Positions 1 to 5,038 of a stretch of DNA of 5,038 nt are shown here, piece after piece; position 1 is the stretch's first letter, and the number at the start of each line of letters is the position of its first letter. The position numbers and the translations under genes were made by a program. The DNA comes from DASPXY01 sp038227745. Its GTDB lineage: Bacteria; Planctomycetota; Planctomycetia; Gemmatales; Gemmataceae. Under the pieces are notes generated by a model that saw nothing but the letters and a program-made list of their open reading frames with translations, ran no database searches and had not been told where the DNA came from. The stretch spans positions 1 through 5,038 of the forward strand of contig JBBRPS010000731.1 in assembly GCA_038227745.1 (NCBI GenBank), written 5' to 3'.

Positions 1-108
1 CGTAGGAGGGGGCTCCGTCCCCCGCCCCGTAGGAGGGGGCTCCGTCCCCCGCCCCGTAGGAGGGGGCTCCGTCCCCCGCCCCGTAGGAGGGGGCTCCGTC
101 CCCCGACC
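1..108. repeat. Four contiguous 27-bp tandem repeats (GTAGGAGGGGGCTCC... family)
   Basis: Units start at 1, 28, 55 and 82 with an exact 27-bp period. The first three are identical, and the fourth differs by one base (C to A at 106). Each unit contains GGGGGCTCCGTCCCCC, which can itself fold into a 5-bp G/C stem with a 6-nt loop. The array touches the left edge of the window, so the true copy number is unknown and it may continue outside. There are no spacers between units, so this is not a CRISPR array. The 27-bp length would keep a reading frame open, but there is no gene evidence here. I recall similar palindromic GC-rich motifs as dispersed repeats in planctomycete genomes, but this has not been checked. 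Confidence 0.93.
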
Positions 109-151
109 GAAGTCCCCAGCGCTTCGGTCGGGGGACGGAGCCCCCTCCTAC
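83..151. repeat. Perfect 30-bp inverted repeat, downstream of gene C
   Basis: The arm at 83-112 is the exact reverse complement of 122-151, with a 9-nt loop (TCCCCAGCG, 113-121). The left arm is the fourth 27-bp unit plus a few bases, and the right arm is an inverted fifth copy of the same unit. It begins 21 nt after the stop codon of gene C. In the minus-strand transcript it would form a very stable stem that could protect the 3' end or impede polymerase. No U-tract follows (the next bases read GGGGCGGGGG), so it is not a standard intrinsic terminator. The remaining 152-172 is a short spacer with no visible signal. Confidence 0.9.
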
Positions 152-172
152 AAAGGTCTGGCGGCGACCGGC

Positions 173-1723
173 TCACCAGCGGTACTCCACCTGATACGTC
201 AGCGTCACCTCCTGGTCCGGCGGCACGCGCACCGGGAACACCACCGTCCGCGCGTCGAGGCGCTCGAACGGGTGGTTGATGTCCGGCAGCCGCCACGCGC
301 GCGCCCGGTACATCCGCTCCAGCACCTTGACCGTCACTTCCTCCTTCTTGTGGTTGCGCAGCTTGATCTCGAACCGCTCCGTGATCCGCCGTTTCTCCGG
401 GCGCTTGAACTCCGTCTGCCGCCGCTCGCCCACCACGTCGAAGGCGTCGCCGACATACAGCACCACCGGCTCGTCGCGCGGCGTGTTGCCGACCGTGTCC
501 TCGCCGATGAACTCCAGCGCGCTCGCGTCCTGCTTGTAGACGCGCACCTTGCCCAGCGGCAGGCTGATGCCGAGGTTGTCGTCCTTGCGGTTGCGCAGCT
601 CCACGAGCACATTCACCTTCTTGTTCTCCTGCAGGCCAAAGCTCTGGTCCGGGTAGACCGCGTAGCGGTACCACTGCGGCAGCTTCGCCCCGTCGTAGAG
701 GTACGTCCGCGTCACCGGGATCTTCGCGGCCTTGATCAGCTCGACCTGCTTGATCTGGTTGTTGCCTACCGTCGTCGCCTCGGGCAGGCGGTAGACGCGG
801 TAATCGCCGAACGCCTCGCTCGGGTCGATGCCGATCCGGTCCGTCGGCGGCAGGGTGCGGATCGTCTTGTAGTAATCCGGGCCGCTGCCCCACGGCATCT
901 GCTCGTAGTCCGGCCGCGTCTGCCCCGCCATCAGCTTCACGGTCGCGTTCGCGTAGCCGACGCCGCTGTGGTTCCTCAGCGTCACCCAGCCGGACAGGTC
1001 GGCGAGCTTGTCGTCGGCCTTGAGGACGAGGTTGTAGTCCGCCCGCCAGGCGATCTGATTGGCGATGTAAGAGACCTCCACAAGGTGTTTGCCGGGCTGG
1101 CGCGCCTCGACCTCCCAGACGAGCGTCGGCCGCGTCAGCAGGCCCTCGGGCAGCTTGGAGAACTGGATGCGCTTGACGTTGTCGCCGCGTTCGACGAGGT
1201 AGATCGGCCCCTTATCGCGGTCGGCGGCCAGGACGAGGCGCTGGGGGTCGTAGCTGAGCAGCGTGCCCTCGTAGGCCTTGCCGTCGCGGACGTGGACGGT
1301 GATCTTGTGGTCGATGTACTTCTGCAGCAGCTTGTCGGCGTTGACGAGGTCGAACTCGTAGTTCTGCTCGAGCACCTGGGCCTGCGGGTCGGTGAGCGAG
1401 CGGAAGTGGACGCTGGTCGGGTCGATGGTCGAGGCGACGTCGCGGAAGCGGACGGCGTTGAGGCCCTTCTTGAAGGCGTCGGGCAATTCGCGGCGGTCCT
1501 TCACGAGGGCGAAGTTGTCGGTGTAGACGGTGAGCGACACGCCGGGGCGGGCCTCGACCTTTTTGGCCTTTGGCGGTTCCTTCTTCTTCGGCTCACCCTC
1601 CTTCTGCGGGGCGGCCGGCGCGGGCCGGGGGGCGTTCGGTTGGCCGGGCGCGGTCAGTGCGGTGCCGGCCAGGGCGGCGCCCGCGGCGGCGAGGAGCAGC
1701 GCGAGGTAGCGGTAACGATTCAT
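173..1723 (-). CDS. Gene C: secreted DUF4139 domain-containing protein (516 aa)
   Basis: The function is unknown; by family resemblance this is a DUF4139-type envelope protein, third in the operon. I chose the ATG at 1723 because AGGGAG lies 6 nt upstream and a signal peptide follows directly. An in-frame ATG at 1813 would overlap gene B by 77 nt and add 30 residues before the signal peptide. Residues 1-25 form the signal peptide: a basic MNRYRY start, a Leu/Ala core at 7-19, and possible cleavage after A19, A22 or A25. A Pro/Lys-rich linker follows at 26-60. The N-terminal beta domain covers about 62-145 (VRFRDVASTIDPTSVHF at 91-107). DGKAYEGTLLSYDPQRLVL at 147-165 resembles a small SH3/Sm-like barrel, and LPEGLLTRPTLVW is at 191-203. 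The DUF4139 region at about 204-516 contains IAWRADY (224-230), SGWVTLRN (244-251), IKQVEL (324-329) and RNHKKEEV (456-463). Unlike its two neighbours it reads LMAGQTRP where they have AGD[LV]N. No catalytic motif is visible. The gene is certain and the family call is strong. Confidence 0.92.
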   Translation of the reverse strand: MNRYRYLALLLAAAGAALAGTALTAPGQPNAPRPAPAAPQKEGEPKKKEPPKAKKVEARPGVSLTVYTDNFALVKDRRELPDAFKKGLNAVRFRDVASTIDPTSVHFRSLTDPQAQVLEQNYEFDLVNADKLLQKYIDHKITVHVRDGKAYEGTLLSYDPQRLVLAADRDKGPIYLVERGDNVKRIQFSKLPEGLLTRPTLVWEVEARQPGKHLVEVSYIANQIAWRADYNLVLKADDKLADLSGWVTLRNHSGVGYANATVKLMAGQTRPDYEQMPWGSGPDYYKTIRTLPPTDRIGIDPSEAFGDYRVYRLPEATTVGNNQIKQVELIKAAKIPVTRTYLYDGAKLPQWYRYAVYPDQSFGLQENKKVNVLVELRNRKDDNLGISLPLGKVRVYKQDASALEFIGEDTVGNTPRDEPVVLYVGDAFDVVGERRQTEFKRPEKRRITERFEIKLRNHKKEEVTVKVLERMYRARAWRLPDINHPFERLDARTVVFPVRVPPDQEVTLTYQVEYRW

Positions 1724-1729
1724 GGACGG

Positions 1730-1735
1730 CTCCCT
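1730..1735 (-). promoter_or_regulatory. Ribosome binding site of gene C
   Basis: On the minus strand AGGGAG lies 6 nt before the ATG at 1723. It fills most of the 13-nt gap between the stop of gene B (1737) and this start, which favours 1723 over the upstream in-frame ATG at 1813. The short gap suggests that translation of C depends partly on ribosomes finishing B. Confidence 0.7.
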
Positions 1736-1736
1736 T

Positions 1737-3359
1737 TCAAAGGTCGTTGCCGGGCGCGGGAGGGACGGGGACGACGCCCCCACCAGGCGGCACGGCGGGC
1801 GGCTGGATGACATGGCGGATCGTGTAAGTGACGATGGCCTCGGCGTTGGGACGCACCGTGACCGGGAAGATTAGGGTATCGACGTCGCGCTTCGTGAACG
1901 GACCGCTGCGCCGCACCACGGTCGGCTCCGTGCGGCCGTTCACCGCCTGGACCACATCGATTTCGACGGCTTCCTTGCGGTGGTTGCGCAGGCGGACCTC
2001 GAAGTCCTGTTCAAAGTGCTTCTTGTCCAGGCGCTCGGCGATCATCTTGCGGCGGGCGGTCAGGTCGAAGGCGTACCCCAAACGAAAGCGCACCTTCTCC
2101 TCCTTCGGCGTGTGGTCGATGTCCTGGGCACCGACGAACTCGAAGGCGCCGTCGCCGGCCTTCTGGAAGACGCGGACCGGCCCCTTCGGCAGCGGCACGC
2201 CCAGGCCCCGCGCCAGCTTCTTCTCGTTCTTGAACTCCAGCTCGACGCCGACGCGCTGCTGGCCGTGGTGCAGGGTGTAGCGGCGCGTCACGGGGATGCC
2301 CTCGATGTCGAGGAGTTCGATCTGCTTCGTCGAGCGGTCTTTCACCGTGGCCGTCCGGCCCAGCTCGTACAGGTGGTACTCGGCGAACGACTTTTCGATC
2401 ACCGCCGGTGCGGTCCTGGAGAACAAGTCGGTATCCCCTCCGCTGGCCATCGATTTGTCCTCGCGGCTGAACGCGAGTTCCTTCACCAGGTTCAGGTCGC
2501 CGGCCATCAGCCGCACCCGGGCATCCTTGAACGTGATGCCGGTGTTGTTGATGACGGTCACCCAGCCGGCCAGGTCCATGCGGTCGCCGGCCTGGTTCAC
2601 GCGCGCCCGGTAGTCCACGCGCCAGGCCATCTGCATCGCCGCGTAGGACACCTTGACCAGTTCCTTGCCGCCGGCCTTCGCGTCGAGCTGCCAGACGAGC
2701 GTCGGCCGCGTCAGCAGGCCCTCGGGCAGGGCGCTGAACCGCACGTCCTTGACGTTGTCGCCGCGCGGCACCAGATCGACACCGGCCGGCGTCTGCAGCA
2801 CGAGCTGGCTGTCGTCGAAGCTGAGTAACCGGCCCTCGATCAAGTGACCGTCGCGCGTGACGACGGCGATCTCGCGGTCGATGTAGCGGTCGAGCAGTTT
2901 GGCGGCGCTGACGAGGTCGTATTCGTAGCTCTGCTCGACAACGCGGGCGGCGCCCGGCTTGCCCGGCACAGCGAACTGCACAGTCTCGGGCACGATGGTG
3001 GCGGCGACATCGGGGAAGCGGACGCTGCCGCGGCCCTGCTTGAGGTCCATTCGGCGCCGCTCGCGGACGACGACGAAGTTCTGGTTGTAGACGGTGAGGG
3101 TGATGCCCTCGCTCTGCTCGGGGTCGGGGGGCGCCTTCTTCGCCGGCCCCTGGGCCGCGGCCGCGCAACTCGCGAGGAGGAGGGCGATCACGACCAGGGT
3201 CAGACGAGCGGCGGGCTTTACGCCCGCCGTTTTCGTGGGCGACTCGCTCCGCGAGTCGCGGTGGCCGACCTCACCGCGACTCGCGGAGCGAGTCGCCCAC
3301 GATCCGGAGACGGCGGGGGCCAGCCCCGCCGCTCGCCGAGGTATCGTCGAACGGTTCAT
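1737..3359 (-). CDS. Gene B: DUF4139 domain-containing lipoprotein with repeat-derived N-terminus (540 aa)
   Basis: This is the middle paralogue, of unknown function. The ATG at 3359 has AGGAG 6 nt upstream, and no other credible start precedes the hydrophobic core. The protein starts MNRSTIPRR, then residues 10-51 are encoded by a palindromic repeat element (GLAPAV, AGVKPAA). The hydrophobic segment LTLVVIALLLAS (53-64) and Cys65 follow. LASC fits a lipobox, so processing by signal peptidase II and lipid anchoring are predicted. The mature part has LTVYNQNF (88-95), RFPDVAATIVPETVQF (114-129), DGHLIEGRLLSFDDSQLVL (170-188), LPEGLLTRPTLVW (211-223), MAWRVDY (244-250), AGWVTVINNTG (264-274), RLMAGDLN (283-290), TKQIEL (344-349) and RNHRKEAVEI (458-467). 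Residues 519-540 form a Pro/Gly/Val-rich tail that the other two lack. The start follows the stop of gene A by 3 nt, so coupling is likely. The gene and family are well supported; efficient export with the long n-region is uncertain. Confidence 0.92.
   Translation of the reverse strand: MNRSTIPRRAAGLAPAVSGSWATRSASRGEVGHRDSRSESPTKTAGVKPAARLTLVVIALLLASCAAAAQGPAKKAPPDPEQSEGITLTVYNQNFVVVRERRRMDLKQGRGSVRFPDVAATIVPETVQFAVPGKPGAARVVEQSYEYDLVSAAKLLDRYIDREIAVVTRDGHLIEGRLLSFDDSQLVLQTPAGVDLVPRGDNVKDVRFSALPEGLLTRPTLVWQLDAKAGGKELVKVSYAAMQMAWRVDYRARVNQAGDRMDLAGWVTVINNTGITFKDARVRLMAGDLNLVKELAFSREDKSMASGGDTDLFSRTAPAVIEKSFAEYHLYELGRTATVKDRSTKQIELLDIEGIPVTRRYTLHHGQQRVGVELEFKNEKKLARGLGVPLPKGPVRVFQKAGDGAFEFVGAQDIDHTPKEEKVRFRLGYAFDLTARRKMIAERLDKKHFEQDFEVRLRNHRKEAVEIDVVQAVNGRTEPTVVRRSGPFTKRDVDTLIFPVTVRPNAEAIVTYTIRHVIQPPAVPPGGGVVPVPPAPGNDL
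3205..3335. repeat. Composite nested palindromic element inside the signal-peptide region of gene B
   Basis: The parts are arranged almost symmetrically. Hairpin 1 is 3209-3216/3222-3229 (CGGCGGGC, loop TTTAC). The central inverted repeat is 3233-3263 against 3272-3302: 31 perfect base pairs with an 8-nt loop. Hairpin 2 is 3311-3318/3324-3331 (CGGCGGGG, loop GCCAG). The outermost 11 bases, 3205-3215 and 3325-3335, are also reverse complements. Each central arm is itself a small palindrome, GCGACTCGC-TCC-GCGAGTCGC (3239-3259) and its counterpart at 3276-3296. The region is read through without a stop as codons about 10-51 of gene B, between MNRSTIPRR and the hydrophobic core. It is most likely a mobile or formerly mobile REPIN/MITE-like repeat. 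The exact ends are uncertain and no target-site duplication is obvious. Confidence 0.88.
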
Positions 3360-3362
3360 GGA

Positions 3363-5038
3363 TCACTCCTGGGTTTCGAGCGTGTAGCGGACGACGCGCT
3401 CCGCGTTCGCGGGCAGCGTGAAGTCAAAGTAAACCGTCTCGAAGTCCTTGCGGTGGTGCGGCGCGGACGCCTCGACCAGCGTCGAGTCGCGGCCCAGGCG
3501 GTGAGCGAAGACGCGCACCTCAATCGCCTCGGCCTTGTGGTTGCGCACGCGCAGCTCGTAGGTGGTCTTCCAGTGGTCCACCCAGAGGTACTCAATGCCG
3601 ACCGCGCGGTGTTCGCCGACCACGTCAAAGGCGTACTGGTATCTCAGCTCCAGCTTCTCCTTGACGGCGGTGTGGTCGATCTCGGTGCGGCCGAGCAGGG
3701 CCGTCTCGCCGTCCGCGCCGCGTTGCTCGATGGCGACGCCGCCCTTCGGTAGTGGCAGGCCGAGTTGATTGTCCTTGTCGTTCTTCGCGACCAGTTCGAT
3801 CATGAGGTGACGGCTGTCGGCGGCAAAGTCGTAGACGTAGCGGCGCCACGCCTTGACGCCCTTGCGCTTGAGGAGATTGAGCTGCTTGATTTGCCGGTCG
3901 CGAATGCTGCTCGGGACCGTCAGCGCGTACAGGTGGTACTCGAAGAAGGACTTCTCGACGAGTTCCTTTTTCGTGTCGCGAACTTTGCCATCTAAACCAA
4001 ACATCAGGCTTCCGGTAGGCTGATCCGTCACGATTAAATCAACATCTCGGAGCGTTGAAAACTGCCCCGCCCAGGGATCCCGCACGCGATTCACATCGCC
4101 GGCGATAAGCCGCAGAGCCGCATCCGGGTAGGCCGCGCCGCTGGCGTTGTCGATCGTCACCCACCCGGACACGTCGAGCAGGTCGGGTTGCTTGCCGCGG
4201 CCCGGCGTAATCAGCACGACATAGTTCGCCTGCCACTTCATGAAGCCGCACACATAGCTTAGGACCGTCTCGTGTCGGCCCGGCGTCTGCGTGCGCAGCT
4301 TCCACACCAGCGTCGGCCGCGTCACCAGATCCGTCGGTGCCTCGGCGAGGCGCACGGCCCGCAGCCCGCGCCGGCTCACACTCTCGGTGCCGCGCTGCTT
4401 GCCCACACCCGGCGCCGCGGAGGCCAGCACGATCGTCTGCTCATCGAACGAGGCCAGGTGGCCCGACCGCTCTTCACCGTCCTTGCCGATGCAGGTGACC
4501 GGGCGGTCGAGGTAGCGCTTGAGCAGGGCGTCGGCGGTGGCCAGGTCGTACTCGAACGCCTGCTCCACGACGCGGGTGCCGAGCGGGTCGGTGCGGCTCT
4601 CGAAGCGCACGCTCGTCGGGTCGATGGTGGCGGCCACGTCGGTGAAGCGCACCACGTTGTCGCCGCGGCGCAGGTTCAGGATCAGGCGCCGGTCGCGGAC
4701 GAGGGCCTGCCCGGTGCGCTTGCGCTCGCGCTGCGGCGCGGCAGGGCGCGGGGCGAACGGCATGTACAGCGTCTCGCCCTCGGTCTCGGCAACGCTGAGG
4801 ATTGTCAGTTTCAAACCCTGGCGGTGGACCTCGATTGGCCCTGGGTCGGCGCCCCCGCGCTGGGACGTGCCCAGCCAGACGACGAGGAACAGCGTGGCGG
4901 CGGCGGCGACGCCGAGCGGCAGCGTGGCCCAGCGCTGCAGGGTCAGTGGCTGCTTCTGCGGCGTCTGCGCCAGGCGCGCGGGCAGCGTCTGCCAGCCGAA
5001 CGCCGTGGGCTGCACGGAGCGGCCGGCGGCGTCGAGGA
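3363..5038 (-). CDS. Gene A: membrane-anchored DUF4139 domain-containing protein, 5' end probably outside the window
   Basis: This is the first paralogue of the cluster, of unknown function. The frame stays open to the window edge (codons LDAAGRS precede the GTG at 5015). That GTG has no purine-rich Shine-Dalgarno upstream, so it is only a fallback start giving 550 aa, and the real start is probably further upstream. Numbered from the GTG, residues 31-49 (TLPLGVAAAATLFLVVWLG) form one transmembrane segment with no clear cleavage site, suggesting an N-in anchor with the rest outside. The outer part has KLTILSVAETEG (69-80), an extra loop at about 81-104 absent from B and C, RFTDVAATIDPTSVRF (123-138), a weaker GEERSGHLASFDEQTIVL block (180-197), TRPTLVW (232-238), KWQANY (260-265), SGWVTIDNASG (283-293), LRLIAGDVNRV (301-311), IKQLNL (376-381) and RNHKAEAIEV (491-500). 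It ends in TLETQE. It is the most diverged of the three: LPEGL became APTDL. Residues 316-352 are encoded by an AT-richer patch. Confidence 0.88.
   Translation of the reverse strand, partial: LDAAGRSVQPTAFGWQTLPARLAQTPQKQPLTLQRWATLPLGVAAAATLFLVVWLGTSQRGGADPGPIEVHRQGLKLTILSVAETEGETLYMPFAPRPAAPQRERKRTGQALVRDRRLILNLRRGDNVVRFTDVAATIDPTSVRFESRTDPLGTRVVEQAFEYDLATADALLKRYLDRPVTCIGKDGEERSGHLASFDEQTIVLASAAPGVGKQRGTESVSRRGLRAVRLAEAPTDLVTRPTLVWKLRTQTPGRHETVLSYVCGFMKWQANYVVLITPGRGKQPDLLDVSGWVTIDNASGAAYPDAALRLIAGDVNRVRDPWAGQFSTLRDVDLIVTDQPTGSLMFGLDGKVRDTKKELVEKSFFEYHLYALTVPSSIRDRQIKQLNLLKRKGVKAWRRYVYDFAADSRHLMIELVAKNDKDNQLGLPLPKGGVAIEQRGADGETALLGRTEIDHTAVKEKLELRYQYAFDVVGEHRAVGIEYLWVDHWKTTYELRVRNHKAEAIEVRVFAHRLGRDSTLVEASAPHHRKDFETVYFDFTLPANAERVVRYTLETQE
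3366..3370 (-). promoter_or_regulatory. Ribosome binding site of gene B inside the end of gene A
   Basis: On the minus strand AGGAG sits 6 nt before the ATG at 3359. The same bases form the last two sense codons of gene A (CAG GAG, then TGA). The stop and the next start are 3 nt apart, an arrangement typical of translational coupling. It also shows that gene B starts at 3359, upstream of the palindromic element. Confidence 0.85.

Noticed and set aside
1..108. CRISPR array
   Set aside because: The 27-bp units are directly contiguous with no spacers.
83..151. Canonical Rho-independent terminator for the operon
   Set aside because: The stem is strong but much longer than usual, and no U-tract follows in the transcript direction. 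It may still affect the 3' end, so it is listed as a repeat only.
1..172. A small repeat-containing gene in the tandem array
   Set aside because: The period of 9 codons keeps frames open on both strands, but there is no start with a ribosome binding site, and the inverted copy and palindromes explain the sequence better.
272..1810. Long plus-strand open frame (512 codons) opposite gene C
   Set aside because: It is the antisense shadow of gene C in high-GC sequence. Its translation is a low-complexity mix of Val, Leu, Arg, Ala and Asp with no domain features, whereas the minus-strand frame has family motifs, a signal peptide and a ribosome binding site.
1724..1813. Longer version of gene C starting at ATG 1813
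   Set aside because: The added 30 residues would precede a clear signal peptide and overlap the end of gene B. The ATG at 1723 has a proper ribosome binding site.
2011..3168. Minus-strand open frame of 385 codons inside gene B
   Set aside because: It is the out-of-frame shadow of gene B, with an Arg/Gly/Pro-rich translation. The overlapping frame has all the conserved motifs.
1980..3752. Plus-strand open frames 1980-2828 and 2844-3752
   Set aside because: These are shadows of genes B and A. They show the same compositional translation and cross the B/A gene boundary with no ribosome binding site or recognisable domain.

Overview
This is a GC-rich (about two-thirds or more G+C) bacterial window that carries one gene family and two sets of palindromic repeats. 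Three paralogous genes lie head to tail on the minus strand and fill 173-5038. Transcription would run from high to low coordinates, in the order gene A (3363 to beyond 5038), gene B (1737-3359), gene C (173-1723). The only other sequence is a 172-base repeat-rich tail downstream of gene C.

All three products look like proteins of the DUF4139 type (with a DUF4140-like N-terminal part), a poorly characterised envelope-associated family that includes proteins annotated as 'mucoidy inhibitor MuiA'. They share an N-terminal beta-rich block, a DG...G.L.S.D...LVL block, a near-invariant TRPTLVW segment, a W..[DN]Y...GWVT.[ID]N core, a KQ[VIL][EN]L strand and an RNHK/RNHR element near the C-terminus. 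The genes look like an operon: the A-B gap is 3 nt and the B-C gap is 13 nt, each with a Shine-Dalgarno-like purine run about 6 nt before the start codon.

The paralogues differ mainly in how they would be exported. A has a single N-terminal transmembrane segment and its true start may lie outside the window. B has a lipobox (LASC). C has an ordinary signal peptide followed by a Pro/Lys-rich linker. This suggests three related proteins placed on or outside the cytoplasmic membrane, perhaps as one complex. The biochemical function is unknown and no catalytic residues are recognisable.

Two repeat structures stand out. At 1-151 there are four contiguous 27-bp units, the last forming a perfect 30-bp inverted repeat with a fifth, inverted copy. 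At 3205-3335, inside the coding sequence of gene B, a nested composite of palindromes has apparently been inserted in frame, giving the predicted lipoprotein a signal peptide with an n-region of about 50 residues. Both have a REPIN-like logic, meaning small hairpin units in inverted pairs.

The high GC, the DUF4139 paralogue cluster and the dispersed-looking GC-rich palindromes (including ones that translate as GLAPAV and AGVKPAA) suggest a planctomycete, possibly of the Gemmataceae. This is recognition from memory, not a database result.
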